Below, piece after piece: positions 35,913 to 49,343 of a stretch of 64,000 bases of DNA; within the stretch, counting starts at the first letter, position 1, and each line of letters begins with the position of its first letter. The stretch is from Helichrysum umbraculigerum. Taxonomy: Eukaryota; Streptophyta; Magnoliopsida; Asterales; Asteraceae. The translations under genes were made by a program, and so were the position numbers. The notes beneath the pieces are model-generated. The model was not told the DNA's origin, did no database searches, and saw only the letters and a program-made list of their open reading frames with translations. The DNA is taken from the NCBI GenBank assembly GCA_949592205.1, contig CATIUR010000014.1, forward strand, positions 1,736,001 through 1,800,000. Reading direction: 5' to 3'.

Positions 35913-38900
35913 TGTGACAATCCTCCAATTAGGGTATTTATTTAACCTAATCTCATGCATTACCTAGAGTAATTCCCTGATTAGTGGATTTAAAACAAAT
36001 TATGTGTTAAGTTTTGTGAAACTTACTATGTGTTATGTGATATATTTGATTGTAGTTATATGCGTATATATATACAATTACGTACGAAATAAATATATCA
36101 AACTCTATGAATTGAACACAATAATATTGGTGATACAAAATAATTAATAATTCGAAAATTATTAATTACAACTATTATATAATTATATTATTGGGATAAT
36201 ATAATAATGTATACGTTTAATAATAAACGTATTAATCGCGAATAATAAAGTTCCGAAATGAACTTCAAAAATACTTTTGAATAAATTTTAGTTTGAAATT
36301 ATTATATAAAAGTATTATAACGAAAAGAAAACGAAACATTTAGACGATTTTTGTTACACGTAATACGAACAGAAACAATTTTAAAACGCGCTTAGAGGAT
36401 CCAAATAATAAAAGTATTATTTCGTAAGTTACTGTTTTAATGTATAGAACGTTACCTCAAAATATGATTTCTAAATTTAACTGAAATCTGGCACGCGTTT
36501 TAACTATACAGTACTTTTACTGTGATTAATTTTAATTATACTCGTAACAAAGTATTTCACCTTTCGATTTTCAAATTTCTAAATCTGAGATATAGAGAAA
36601 CATAACGCGAAATTTTATTATAACCGAAGTACCACAAATTATACCCGTACACAAAATTAACGGGCTAAAAACTACCAATAATACACTAAAACAAAATATC
36701 TCGCAACAGATTGAAACACCCTCCATACTCCCGTTTGAAATCTTGGTCTCCAATAATTCATACTCACCTATAATTTTGATCTTCAAAATACACACACACA
36801 CAAAACACTTCACTTTCTTCTTCTGGTTTTGAGTGCGTACTGGAGGAAGCAGAACAAGAGGCAGCAGCAGCAGGAAGAGCAACACCATAATCATCTTCAT
36901 CTTTCTTCACAAAAATCACCCACATCAAGCTAACAAAAATGGTGTCTTGATCATCATCATCATCTGTCGTACATCATCATCATCATAATCTTACCACTGT
37001 GAGTTTCAAAAACTATATATTTCATACTTATATTTTGTGTTTTCTTTAATTATATAAGTTATAATGTATGTAAATAAGTTATAACAAGATTATTATGGTT
37101 GATCACAAACTCATTAAGTGATTTACATTCTTGAATCAAAATGTTGAAAAACCACAGGACTTAGAAAACACAAAATGATTTATAAAGTGGTAACATATAC
37201 ATGTAGAATAAAAGTGTAAATCTCATGGATAAAACTTGTACTATGTTAAACTAAAACATTTGTAGAAGTTACAACTCAAAACAATAGCAAAAACTTATGA
37301 AAAATCTGGACTAAAACGGAGCTACGAATTGAACCCAGAACAAGAACAACTACACCCGAACGGGTGAGGAACCAAACCCGAACGGGTGAGGAATCAAACC
37401 CGTACGGGTGAGGCACCCCTACCCGAACGGGTGAGGCACCCCTACCCGAACGGGTATGTGATAATACCCGGACGGATATATGTTGACACCCGATCGGGTG
37501 ATAGCAAAAAGATGATGATACCCGAACGGGTATGAGGACCTACCCGGACGGGTAACAAGCATCCAGCCCACCATCTTTTGTAGTTTTGTAGCCCTCTGAG
37601 TCACGGTCGTTTGGCCAGGTGGATCGTCTAAATCTGAGTTCGTATGAAGGAGATATGGCCAAAACGGTGCAGCCATGTCAAAACAGTTTTACGACGAACT
37701 TTTTATACACGACGAATGTTTTTACGAAAACAAACCAAATTATGTTTTTGAAATATAATTTCAATTCCGTCACCAATGGGCCGTACTTATTTACAAAACT
37801 AAAACAAAAACACAAATCGAATACTTTGGACATGATAAAACCAAACGAAACGTATAAATGGAACGATTTAATTTATCTAGTACAAACTATATACGATAAA
37901 CAAAAATGAGTTATATTCTGTAACAAACAAGGTTACGTTTTGAAACATAAACAACAACTAAGTTTATTTCGCGACAATTACAAACGACTTATATATATAC
38001 GATATAACAAAGTTATTTTGATAACTATTATAATTATGTTTTGAATACATACTCGACAACAACGACAACTACATCTATGTAAATATACATACACTCGACA
38101 ATTATAATATATGTATATATGGACTTTAACAATGACGACAACTAATATATATATTAGAATATATATATTCAACTAATATGTATATAAATATACATACTTG
38201 AACTTAGCGAGTATATAAACGCAAACGTTACCAACAATTAAAATGTTACAAACATTTCAACTTAACAAATAATCCACATACTTATACAAAGTATTATTAT
38301 TTGCGTCTAGGTATTTGAGGGACGCGTTTGGATTGTTTACTAGCTATCTATTTTGCTGAAGACTTGCTACACGTGAGTTCACAACCCCTATCTTTTATTG
38401 TTTTAAATGCTTTTAAAACCAGAGGTGGAAAACATAGAACAATGTGATATAACATGCTATATGCTTTATGTATTGCGCTGCATGCTATTATGTGAAACTG
38501 AATAACATGATTTCTTTCACGCCATCAAACTTGAACTATTTCTATAAAATATTTTCATATTGAATTAACTTGAAGTAATTATATGAAACGTTTTCACAAC
38601 ATTTTGGGAATAAGACAGCAGATCTTGGTACGATCCTAGGTTTACGCGAGGTAGTTGTAGTGCACATAAGTCCCAGTGCTTGCAACCTATAACCATTAGC
38701 TAGGTGACTCTAGCCACTGAGTATACAGATAGTACTATCGATTTGACAACCCTCCCAGGATATTACTCGTTGGTCATTCCAACCCCATCGACGATAGTCG
38801 TAACGAGGAGTGTATACTTACTGTGTTACTGAGGCAACAACAAAACAACTAGTCGTGGTTTGGTTATAGTACTAGTGTCGTTACTTTAACTCTAAAGGTT

Positions 38901-39910
38901 TAGCTCACCTTGGAGGGATTATAGTCTAAATTTCCCACACAACTAAACAACAACTTGGTTTGGGAAGGGTATTCCCTGTGATGACTAATAGGACAGGTGT
39001 TCCTTTGAGAGACTATTTTTAGGAAACGTTTACCTTAAATGGTTAAACTTGGTTTCCCACAAAACAACTACCTATAGGAAATGTTTACTTAAATGATAAA
39101 CTTGTGTTTCCTGAAATAACTATTTTGGAATGTTTACCTTATTGTTAAACTTGAGTTCCTGTTAACTATCTGTTGGAAAATGTTTGCTTGACTGCTAAAC
39201 CTGATTTTCCTTAACTATTGAAATGGATATGTTTACTTATTTGATAAACCTGTATATCCTGCGACTACTTATTAGGAAATGTTTATGATTAAACTTGTGT
39301 TTCCTACACAGTTATTATTGTAGTGAGAATGACATTCTTACTAATTATAGGAAATGTTTTCTTTAATTAGAATACTTGTGTTTCCTACTTTACGTATAAA
39401 TATTATGTTTGTGTACATGAATAATTTATACAAAACTTGATTTACTATATTCACACTAAACCTGTGAATTCACTCAACATTCAATGTTGACAGTTTACTA
39501 TGTTTTTCAGGGAATTAGGACTCAGGTACATCTGCATGCATAAAGGACGTAGGCTACCCGACTATTTATGATGCCACTTTTGGGACACTTGGATTTCCTT
39601 TGTATTATCAATTCCATTGGTTATACTTATGAAATCCCTCTTTTATAAACTTGTATTTTCAAATACTTATGTTGTCTCTGACAACCCTACTTATGTACGA
39701 CTTAATAAGTCGTATCTTTTGTAATAACTTTAAACTTATGGCATCTTAAATATTTATATGTTCTGTTTGATCATATGCTCTGATACAATGAATGCACTAT
39801 CGAATCTGTCCGCCCCCGATGCTTAACTATTATTAAAATGCTTCCGCTAATCAACTAAAAGCTTCCGCTAAACTGTTAATAAACACGATTATCGATTTGG
39901 GGGTGTGACA
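35913..39910 (+). repeat. Gypsy family 1, 3' LTR (uninterrupted)
   Basis: 3998 bp, TGTGACAATCC to GGGGGTGTGACA, followed by TATTA. It is the reference copy showing the empty family-2 target (ATACCCGAACGGGTATGAGG near 37520). It contains the inverted-repeat array (37352-37560) and the palindrome array (39015-39390). Short frames in it, such as one at 37619-37909, show no recognisable domain. Confidence 0.94.
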
Positions 39911-39915
39911 TATTA

Positions 39916-40409
39916 TATAACACAAACAAAAATATTTAATGTCAAAGTTGGAAAAGAAATTTTTTAAAAAGTTAATAATGGACTTTTGTAATGGGATAGA
40001 AGGAGTATTTACTAAGCTGGTTGTATGCAAAAGACTTTGAAAATATCATTTTAACAAATAGACCACATACACGAGAGAAACCTTTAACTTAAACGCCGCA
40101 TATTCAACACTTCACTTCAATAAGTACTTAGACCTCTCCAAACAGGTGACATAAACTGACGCATCAGTTTGTAGCACATTAGCGTCACGTCAGTTTTCTT
40201 CAAAACTGACACAAATTGATGCTTCACTGCCTATAGTGAACATCACTTAACATACATTCTCTTTTTTTTAGCCCCACACACTAATTTCTTTATTTCTTTA
40301 AAACACAAACTTAAATAGAACATATTCATTAAAATTAAAAACATTACATTATATAAAAAATAAAACATTACAAATCCTGAAAAAAATATATATATTGAAA
40401 AAAGAAATA
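39916..40409. other. Original flank of the family 1 insertion
   Basis: AT-rich host sequence that once continued the kinase upstream region. Around 40135-40230 are repeated CGTCAGTTT / AAACTGAC motifs, possibly the subterminal part of the decayed Harbinger element that follows. Confidence 0.4.
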
Positions 40410-40416
40410 CAACTAG

Positions 40417-40746
40417 CTAACGCGATTGAAAATTTGGTGGGAGGGTCACAATGTGTTCAATGAGAGCTTCCCGAAGTTGATGATGCACGGCACGGTCATG
40501 TAATTCCATATCCATACGTATTTGCATTCTAACTCTTTCTTCCCACGATCGTTCAGACATATTATCCGGGTTTGTCGTATAGTTTTCCTCAAGTGAATAC
40601 ATATTTCGTCCATTATTTTCGGTTATCATATTGTGTAAAATTACACAACAATATATGATTCGACGTATTTTGTTGAGGTTATATGGTCTAGCAGGGTTTT
40701 TGATGATTTTCCAATGATTTTGAAGTACTCCGAATACCCGTTCCAC
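40417..40746 (-). pseudogene. Harbinger-type transposase, C-terminal fragment
   Basis: 109 codons resembling the C-terminal part of PIF/Harbinger (HARBI1/ALP1-like) DDE nucleases. It opens with ERVFGVLQNHWKIIKNPAR, the region just after the final acidic residue of the catalytic core, and contains YCCVILHNMITENN. A possible splice acceptor AG lies just before GTGGAACGGG at about 40748. The N-terminal catalytic part is absent to the right, so it is a remnant. It is also possible that a domesticated gene is represented by its last exon, but no earlier exon was found up to 41260. Confidence 0.75.
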
Positions 40747-40749
40747 ATC

Positions 40750-41684
40750 TATTTAAAGAAACATAACAGTAACAATTCAGTTTGTAACTTTTGTTTGTAT
40801 AATATGTTTATAACCATAGTAATCCTTTAAAAATTTTCCACAACTTTTAATCTGTAATTCTTAAGAAATGAAAAGAATTTTCTTTCTCTATTAAAGTCTT
40901 GGAAATTTCAAATAAGTTAAAATTGTTATTGGTTTGGTATTGGGTATTGTTGTTGTGTTTGTATTTTTCTTTTTAAATAATTATGTTGGATTAAAAGGTT
41001 TAAGAAAATTTTAGAAAATTAAAGGTAATGTTATAGACAAAATATGTGGAAAAATAAAAATATGTGTTTTTCAACTTCTATTTTGTTTTTTCTTTTTCTA
41101 CAAAAGAAATAAATATATATTAAAATTAAGAATAAGAATGTCAAAATAGAATAAATTACGGTGCGAGGGAATTGCAACCAAGCATCACCAACTCCTAGAG
41201 ATACTATCCTCTTGCTACAAATTAGAAGCCACCTAAAAATTGTAATAGCCCAAAACGAATTGGAATGGTTAAAGCAACACAAATGATACTCTCCCAACTA
41301 AAAATCAATATGCAAAAGATGAATTTAGGAATGAATGTAAACAACATCCTCCTAACTACTTTGAGATCATTAAATTGCAATCATTTTGATAACGAGTGCA
41401 CGATTAATCTTTGCTGCTATAACTTAGATGAATTCTTCCCAAGACTTTTAATATTTATTATCATTATCATGTAAAGAAATTTCAATGGATCGTCCCAGAT
41501 CTTTGATGGAACAAATTTTCATAACTTCATCATCGTCCTCGGATCTGTTTTAGGCCTTATAATATTTGTACATCTAAGTTGTAACTACATATGCATAACT
41601 AATCTAAAGCAAACCTTATCCATATGTGTACTGATTGTATAAAAAATATTTAATCATTAAGTAATTGTAAATAGATAAAGGTTG
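40750..41684. other. Intergenic, nothing recognised
   Basis: AT-rich with only short chance frames; no inverted-repeat boundary or RNA gene seen. Confidence 0.4.
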
Positions 41685-42755
41685 AGTTTGATAAATCAAA
41701 ATGATTAAGCACAGAATGATTCAAATAACTGAATGATTCAAAGGCTCTGAACAAATTTCATTCTGATTGAAAAATGTTGTTTGATATGCAATCTGAATGA
41801 ATAGTCTAAATAATGAAAACTACGAATTTAACCCTATGTATAACTCAAATTGAATTCTTTTAATAAAGTTATTAATTCATAGAATTGCTTTATCAAGAAA
41901 CAACTTTTCAACAAAACATAATGATAAGATTTAATTAGTCTTTATATGCATATCATTATTAACTCGGTATTTTTTATAATACTTTATTTTATTATAACTT
42001 TCAAATCGGCAACGAACTTTTCCTTTTTTGTCGAGTTAGGGTATGAACCCAATTTATTATACAGGTCGGTAACGAACTTTCAAATTATGTTTCGAGTTAG
42101 GTAACGAACTTTTTTTTCACCTAACTCGAAAAGTTTGTTATCTAACTCGAAACATAATTTGAAAGTTTGTTACCTAATTCGAAACATAATTCAAAAGTTT
42201 GTTACCTAACTCGAAACATATATGTTTGATCTGTGCTATTAACCCAAAATATTAAAGTAAACTTAAATGTATCTATGACGTTGTTGCTGGATGTCACCTT
42301 ATAACGACAGGTTGATCCACGTATGGCTGACTTTTGCCATCTTTTCAAAATTTCAAAGCATAATTTTCAAACACAGACTCATAACTTAAAAAGTTTCTTG
42401 GTCAACTTACAACAATAAAATGATCATCGATCGCGATGCAGTAGCAATCAGGTAGATTACAATGAAATAAGAGAGATTTTGGTGGAAAAAGTTTAAAAGT
42501 GTTTTCTTATTAGATTTATTTTATTGGTAGAAAATTTGGAAAAGGAAAGATGAAAAAAAAGAAGAAGGTAGAAGTGATTGGAGGGCAGCTTTGGAAATGT
42601 TACGGTGCCGTTCAGCATGCTTTTGTGTGCTGACCGATTCAAAGGTTGTGGTATCATTCAGAGTTCATTTACAAGTTAAAACAAACATGCTGAATGCTTA
42701 ATGATCCAACATTCGGCGCTGAATAACTTATTCAGTAGCAATCAAACATAGCCAA
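41685..42755. mobile_element. Possible non-autonomous DNA element
   Basis: The left edge GGTTGAGTTTGATAAATC and the reverse complement of the right edge GGCTATGTTTGATTGCTACT are weakly inverted, and ATTCAGNNNNTGAAT-type motifs recur near both ends. About 1.07 kb, no coding content. A nested hairpin sits at 42068-42174. Boundaries are tentative. Confidence 0.3.
42068..42174. repeat. Inverted repeat (38-bp arms)
   Basis: Left arm 42068-42105 (GGTAACGAACTTTCAAATTA...) and right arm 42137-42174 are reverse complements with two or three mismatches, around a 31-nt loop. A further partial direct copy of the right arm follows to about 42220. Confidence 0.85.
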
Positions 42756-44890
42756 AGATACTACTCCGTAATACAAAATTTTCCCTTTTCAGGACCTTTA
42801 TTATTTATTAAAAAAAAAATTAAAACCTCCTCGCACCGTCTGCGCTCGACTACGGCCATCGTAGTCTTCTTAAGGTAATTTCCGGCCATCGTAGCTGTGT
42901 TTACAGTTCAATTTGTTCATGTTTGTTGGTAGGATTAATGATTAGTTGTTCATGATTAATTGCTTTGTTCAATTAGTTCAATTAATTGATTAGTTGTTCA
43001 TGGTTAATGATTACAGTTCAATTAGGTCAATTTGTTCATGTTTGTTGGTAGCAATTAATTGATTAGTTGTATCTAACACAGACTCACAATCAGTATTAGT
43101 TAAAAAGTTATGTTGATTAGATTCTCTAATCTTGTAAGTGGAAATTCATCTCTTAACAAGAAGTCATTTTAAGAAAATTTATAGCAGGTAGCAGATTATG
43201 TGTTTGATCACTAAATATTAGACAGTATACATTGCCACAGGGCTTCCACAAATTATGTGTTTGATCACTGACTTATACTATAATTATGAAGCTTTATTTC
43301 ACAGATTCCACAAATTATGTGTTTAATACTATAATGTCGTTTAGAATTGAAAGAACATTGGTGTTGTATCGTTGGATTGTAAGACTTTGACACCGACACA
43401 CCGTATTGTTTGGTTTGTATGTGTTTTTAAGCTTGGTTGAAAGATTGTTTTTGCCCAGATTTTAGCTTGTGAATAGGCTGTGTACAGATTGTGTATGGAA
43501 TCTGCCTTTTTTTTAGCTGTTTAGTAGTAAACCGGTCCGACCGGACCCGGGCCCTGTGGCGGTTTGATTAAAAAACCGGTTTTCAAAACATTGGTTGACA
43601 CTATTAAACCGTTCTTTTGTTGTTTTAGATCCGAAGCTCCCAAACGTGTTTAAGTTCAACATTTCAACTATATTTTCATACAAAGGGAGATGATAATGGA
43701 CACTTTTGGCATCACATTTACACAACCAAAAAAGGGTACTGTCGTGTACCAAGTTTTGTTCTTTGTTATATAGCTAAACCAATAGTCTATGTTCAACAAT
43801 AGTTTAGAAAGAGATTATCGAATCAAACAATTATCGATCCATTTACAATTCGTTTGATTTGGTTTGGGTCAAGTATAACTTCTTTGAGATTTTAGTCTAA
43901 CTTTTGGTTTGAGGAACCCAAACTAGGTAAAAACGACGGTTTGATATAGATAATTTTTTATTATAATAATAACAATAAACTCATTTCAGTTTGCCTTTGG
44001 CACGATGTGTAGTAAATATAAAAGTGAGGAGGCTTAAAAATAGAGATGCAGGTCATTCTACACCGCTAGAAATTTATCCTACATTCTCTCAACTATATTA
44101 ACATAATAACTACCAACTCATGCTTAAGTGAGCTGTTTCTTGTTTTTTTACGTAGTCACCGAGGGCCTTTTTTTTTTGTTGGGCCGGGGGCAGAGTTATA
44201 CAGAAGCCTGAATATACATTAAATATCAATAAATTTTCTTTTGGCATTGGGGGCTTTTGCCCCCTCTTGGTCCCAAGTAAATCCTCCCCTGTCACTGCGT
44301 GACAATTTTATTAGAGCTTATAAGAGCTTAAGCTTATGTTTTTAAAAAGCTCAAGCTAGAAGTCTTGTTTGGCATACTAAACCATAGAAGCTTGTTTGGC
44401 ACACTCCACATGTGTGATCTATAGGTTAAGGGTTTAGATTCGTTTTTCAGCACATGTGGTTGATTGTGGACATGTAATTTGTCCGACATTGATGATCCTT
44501 GTTGACGCGTACCATTGAAATATATATGATACGGGGGTTAGGGGTATCCTCTAAATTACCTTTTTTTTATAAAGAGCATTGTTATTGCATGATTCTACGT
44601 GATATTTAAATAGAAAACATACGTGCTCGCTAAGCCATTAAACTTACACATTTATCACATGCATCTCAGGTTTAATCATATAAAGTTGTTCAGGGAAATA
44701 AATGCAATAAGGACCTTAGCGACGACATAAAAATTGTATATTTATAGAGATGCTTATGTAGCAAATGTAAATTGTATAGCTTGTAGTATAATATGATAAT
44801 TAGATTATGAGGTAAAAAATATATGTATGGACATTACAGTCACTGAGGCAACATTAACCCCTATTCAAACTTTTGCAAAGTCACAATTGA
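42756..44890. other. Intergenic, decayed repeats only
   Basis: Short direct repeats of TTGTTCATGTTTGTTGGTAG occur at about 42914 and 43033, and of CACAAATTATGTGTTTGATC at about 43248 and 43310. The stretch 44165-44300 has the 'TTTTGCCCCC' composition of common plant element ends. No gene recognised. Confidence 0.4.
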
Positions 44891-45210
44891 CGTGATCACT
44901 AAATCAAGATCCACACTTCTTGTCAGCGAATTTAATACCTCGACAGCTTGATAACTGCTTAAAAATAACGGTGGTGCATTATAAACTTGATGATGTCCAA
45001 TTAATATTACATTATCTAATTGTATACAATGTAAGTTACATTCTCAGTTCATGGGTTATATATATGTATCTCGATTTTTATTTCGCGTCCATTAATAATA
45101 AATATCTAGAAAGTTCTTTAGATCGAATGTTGTAGAAGTTTGATTTAGAAAATAGAGTAGTAGGTAAAGTTCCTGGCTGGCGTCTTAAATCCATCATCAT
45201 TTATTCGCGT

Positions 45211-45217
45211 TATAAAT
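45211..45217 (+). promoter_or_regulatory. TATA box of the epimerase gene
   Basis: TATAAAT 63 bp before the ATG at 45280, in a CA-rich leader context. It would give a 5' UTR of about 30-40 nt. Confidence 0.5.
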
Positions 45218-45279
45218 CATCATCACCACCATACCACAACAAACTTATGCAGCGATCGGAATTAAAAAAAAAATAAATA

Positions 45280-46087
45280 ATGGTTGAAACAAAGATTGCA
45301 CCGTCGATGCTGTCTTCGGACTTTGCTAATTTGGCGTCGGAGGATGAACTCATGCTCAGCTATGGTGCCGATTGGCTTCACATGGACATCATGGTATCAA
45401 TACCTATTTCATCTTTATATCTAATTTTAAAAAGTATCATCAATTCATTATGCTTTCTTGACCTAGTAACTAACTATCTACTACTAGAACTAGGTAAGGT
45501 ATCTCTAGACTTGTGTAGTAATGATGCTCAGTTATTTTGGTGATTCTATATTGTAATTGCAGGATGGGTATGTTTCAGACTCGTTCGGTTCCTGAATCTT
45601 TATCAGAAACAGTTGAGATCCTTTAAATGATCAACCACTTGTGTTTTCTGCAGTCATTTTGTCCCAAATTTAGCAATAGGTGCGCCTGTTATTGAGAGTT
45701 TGAGAAAACACACCAAGTAAATACTTTATTGGTTTGTTTTTTATCCTTCATGATGTTCGATTTTATTTGTTTATAACTTTCTGCTGATGTGATGCAGGGC
45801 ATATTTGGATTGCCACCTTATGGTAACAAATCCGCTCGATTATGTCGATATTTTTGGAAAAGCTGGTGCTTCAGGTTTCACATTTCATGTTGAGGTGTCC
45901 AAAGGTAGTATTAGTTATTATGTTTTATGGATTTTGCATTCGTTTTCACTTTGGATTATTCAAAAAGGATTGGTGGTACTTTTTGCAGATAATTGGCAAC
46001 AACTTGTTAAACAAATAAAGTCCAACGGCATGCGACCTGGGGTGGCATTAAAGCCCGGAACCCCCATTGAGGAAGTCTATCCTCTGG

Positions 46088-46125
<38 letters not shown>

Positions 46126-49100
46126 CTGTCTTTAGAAAAAGAAACAGTTTTTCAGTCTAGTAAAGCATACATCTTTTTCACATAATTTGTGCTGCCATAG
46201 CTTGAAGGTGAAAATCCTGTTGAAATGGTACTTGTTATGACGGTTGAACCTGGATTTGGTGGCCAAAAGTTCATGCCAGATATGATGAATAAGGTATATC
46301 CTTACACGAGGCTTGTTTATGGAAATTTTGCATTTGAGTTTCATAATTGATTTCTGATATCCCTCAATATGGTTTTAGGTACGCACGCTGAGAGAAAGGT
46401 ACCCAAAATTAGATATAGAGGTTAGTCGTTTCCCCCCTTTTATTTTATTAAGTATTAACATGTAACTTTTTTTACCAAGTACTTTTATGTCTCCCATTTC
46501 TTAGTGCAAGTTACATTTCATGATATATTTTGATTCCTCTGTCACTGTGAGACTTGTGGTTAGTTTGTTTATTGTATCTTTGTTCTTGCTCTATTAGTAG
46601 CTTCGTAGATGATATCATCACCTTAAGAGCCTGGTGTCACATTCGTTAAAACTTTTATTGAGTTATTCGGCTCGTTCTTGTCAACTTTATCTAGATCGAG
46701 TACGAGGTTGAGTACATAAATGAGATTGAAACATCTCAAGAATAGAGCTTGAGCTTATAAGTACTTCTTTCTCACATTGTTATCAAGCTTTTTGGCTGCT
46801 ATTATAACAGTAAGTACCATAAGTGAATTTATACATAATTAGGTATACAAGCTACTCACGCCTTTTCTTCAAGCTCGTCTGAGATAAGATATATTGAGCT
46901 TGAATGATGGAGCAGTGTTTTCAATGTATATTTCAAGCTTGGATATATGATTTAACTTGAGACGAGCTTGACTGGGTGGAGCTAGAAGCTGCCCCCTCAG
47001 AATTTTTGAAATTAAGTTAAAAATAATTTTTTTTTAAGGTATGGACGACACTTTTGCCCCCCTAAAAACTATAAAGAAGAACAAAATAATTTTGTTTTTG
47101 CCCCCTCCATATAGATTTTCTAGCTCCGCTTTAGCTAATATTTGATCCATAAATATTGAAATCATGTCTTCTGCTTTAGCTAATATTTGATCCATAAATT
47201 TGGATCACAATAGGATATGACATTCTTCCATACTTCCAATATTGCAGTTACACATTTAGGTTCTTAGGCTCTTAGGCAGTCTCATCATATAACACCAAAG
47301 AGGCAACACAATGATTGATTCCTTTGAATGTCATTCATTAGTTTATCCCCATAAAAAAAGATCAGAGACAAACACCCCTTGGAACAACCCTGTATTAAAG
47401 TAGGTCTGGCAGTATAAACCCAATTACTCAAATGGGTCAATGTGGTCCCTCATTATTAACTTATTGGTTCAGTTATATGCTTATCAATGGGTCCAAATGA
47501 GATGGATTAGAGGTTACCTAAGTTCGAGAACAGGTAATACGGGTGTGGTTGAAGCTTGTGAGAAATGAGAATGGGTCATTGGATAGAAGTTAAGTAATCA
47601 TCATCCTCCCATCTAATACACTGATAATGAGTTGAATATCTCATTCTTCTCTTTTAATTTATCCACTTGAAGTTCTGCGCATATTCTCACAAATCTGTAC
47701 TCAAACTAAGGTTTTAGGTTTATGGGTATAATCGAGATTCGCCTTTACAGGTAAAAGTGTCAGATATTATTGATATATGGATGTTATGCTAGAGCCTAGA
47801 ACTTGATGTCCAGTTACGCATTTATTTTATAATAATTTCTTGCTTATTCATATAACTTGCTAGAGCCTTTATTGGTATCGTCTCACTAGTTAATACATTA
47901 GTATATAATTATAAAGTTTTTGTTACGATCCCACATTGGCCAAGTATTGGATTGGTGGGTGGCTTATAAGTCTAGGTGTCCCCTCTTACAAGCTGGCTTT
48001 TGGGACCTACGAGGACGTTGGCTCTTTAAAGCGTGGGGTATTGTTACGTTCCACATTGGCCAAGTATGGGATTGGTTGGTGGCTTATAAGTCTAGATGTC
48101 CCCTACTCCTACAAGGTGGTTTTTGGGAGTGAGTTCTACACTTGGATATGGCTAGATACAACCTAGTATGGATAGGTTCGTATCTGTTTCACTCCTAAAT
48201 TTTGTATGCGGTCAGGAAGCAACAAAGTGTATGGGAACATATGCAACTTGATGAATTTGTAGGACATAAGCTTTACTCAAGAACTTCATACTAGCTTCTA
48301 TATTAACTTTTATTTTATGTTTAAGAAAATATAGTAGATTTAGGTCCTTCGTGATTGTAATCTCTTATTTATTAATGTTTACCTAGAGCTTAAAAGTCTG
48401 ACTGCATCACTGCAAAGGACCTGATGATTTTTAAACTACCACACACTGTATGTCTGTATCACATAATTCTTTTGTAATGAAAAATAGAATTTCTTGTAAG
48501 TGACTAGTGTTTGTGAGAACTTGGTATCAAGAGATGTGCAGAACACCTCCGTGTTGTAATCTTTCTATAGAGAGCTATATACTTTAATTTAGTTCTGATG
48601 TTACAACTTAAGACTTCTAGTAACAGTTACTAGCTTTTATAATTGCACTTAGAATATTTTTTACTATAAAGTTTAAAGAAAATGGGAAAAGTGAGCAGGT
48701 CAACCCACCTCCATTCTGACCCATTACTCAACTTGCCCATAGGTGATTAATATATGGCCTTCACATGCTCCTATTCTTGTAACAGTGCCATCAACATACC
48801 TTTAATTGATTTCCCATACATTGGAAGGTCCTGGAAATCCCATTGTGTCACTCTTTCCATTGCACCCTATCATACGTCTGTAGATCATTGGACATCATAT
48901 GAATATGTTTACGTAGTCATCATCAAGAAAAGAACACTTTCCATGATCACCATGACGGCTTATTTTTGATAAAGGAGTTGGTTCTTACATTGTAAATGAG
49001 ACTTCAACTCACATGTCTAGTAGTATCATTTATTCTTGTGTTCAATTTGATGACCATGTAATCTATGTATTATAAAATTGAAGAAAGGTTGAACCATGCT

Positions 49101-49343
49101 GCTCACTTCATCACAGTCTGTCATTTTGATCCAAAACAATGCATCCAGCTTAACCTCATACTGAAAACCTTCTAATTTGAAATGCAGGTAGATGGTGGTT
49201 TAGGACCTTCAACAATTGACACAGCAGCTGCTGCAGGTGCAAACTGCATTGTTGCTGGCAGTTCGGTGTTTGGAGCTCCAGAACCCGCTCAGGTTATATC
49301 CTTACTGAGAACAAGCGTGAACAAGGCACAAAAAGGTGTTTGA
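45280..49343 (+). CDS. RPE: Ribulose-phosphate 3-epimerase, cytosolic
   Basis: Interconverts ribulose 5-phosphate and xylulose 5-phosphate in the oxidative pentose phosphate pathway. Exons by splice sites and family similarity: 45280-45393, 45563-45567, 45654-45716, 45798-45904, 45989-46086, 46201-46293, 46379-46420, 49188-49343; 678 nt, 225 residues, the usual length. The TIM-barrel motifs are all present: APSMLSSDFANL near the start, LHMDIMDG (metal and catalytic Asp), LDCHLMVTNP, GASGFTFHVE, MTVEPGFGGQKF, and EVDGGLGPSTID with the second catalytic Asp. There is no transit peptide, so the cytosolic form rather than the plastid Calvin-cycle form. Exon 2 is only 5 nt (GATGG), needed to complete DG-H. 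Intron 5 begins with a CTAT microsatellite and intron 7 is 2.8 kb, filled with repeats. All junctions are GT-AG and the frame is intact. Confidence 0.95.
46087..46125. repeat. (TATC)n microsatellite
   Basis: About nine TATC/CTAT tetranucleotide units starting directly at the donor site of RPE intron 5. Unit-number changes would sit immediately next to the GT. Confidence 0.95.
46421..49187 (+). other. RPE intron 7, repeat-filled
   Basis: 2.77 kb between exons 7 and 8. It holds a likely fold-back element at about 46976-47137 (GGTGGAGCTAGAA at the left, TTTCTAGCTCCGC at the right), a 121-bp tandem duplication at 47921-48130, and unremarkable AT-rich DNA elsewhere. No coding exon seen. Confidence 0.7.
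47921..48130 (+). repeat. Tandem LTR-like repeat (unit 121 bp)
   Basis: TGTTACGATCCCACATTGGC starts at 47921 and TGTTACGTTCCACATTGGCC at 48042. The two units share GGCTTATAAGTCTAG and the following TGTCCCCT. The start resembles LTR ends of small plant retrotransposons (TRIM-like); a TGGTATCAAGAG at about 48523 could be a decayed primer site. Classification is tentative. Confidence 0.6.

Larger units (their letters stand above)
24322..39910 (+). mobile_element. Gypsy family 1, full-length but defective
   Basis: 5' LTR 24322-30148 (interrupted by a solo LTR of family 2), primer-binding site, extra ORF, gag-pol, polypurine tract, 3' LTR 35913-39910. Target duplication TATTA stands at 24317-24321 and 39911-39915. 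The integrase precedes a C-terminal chromodomain, so it is a chromovirus of the Ty3/gypsy group, most like Tekay/Del (inference). Its large LTRs (about 4.0 kb) hold no conserved coding sequence. All coding defects are in gag-pol, not in the extra ORF. Confidence 0.95.

Noticed and set aside
43513..43752. 79-codon minus-strand frame near ACCGGTCCGACCGG
   Set aside because: No domain, no homologue recognised, overlaps low-complexity CCGG sequence.
48515..48535. Primer-binding site of a TRIM element (TGGTATCAAGAG)
   Set aside because: Imperfect, about 400 bp from the LTR-like repeats and with no LTR end next to it; left as a note only.
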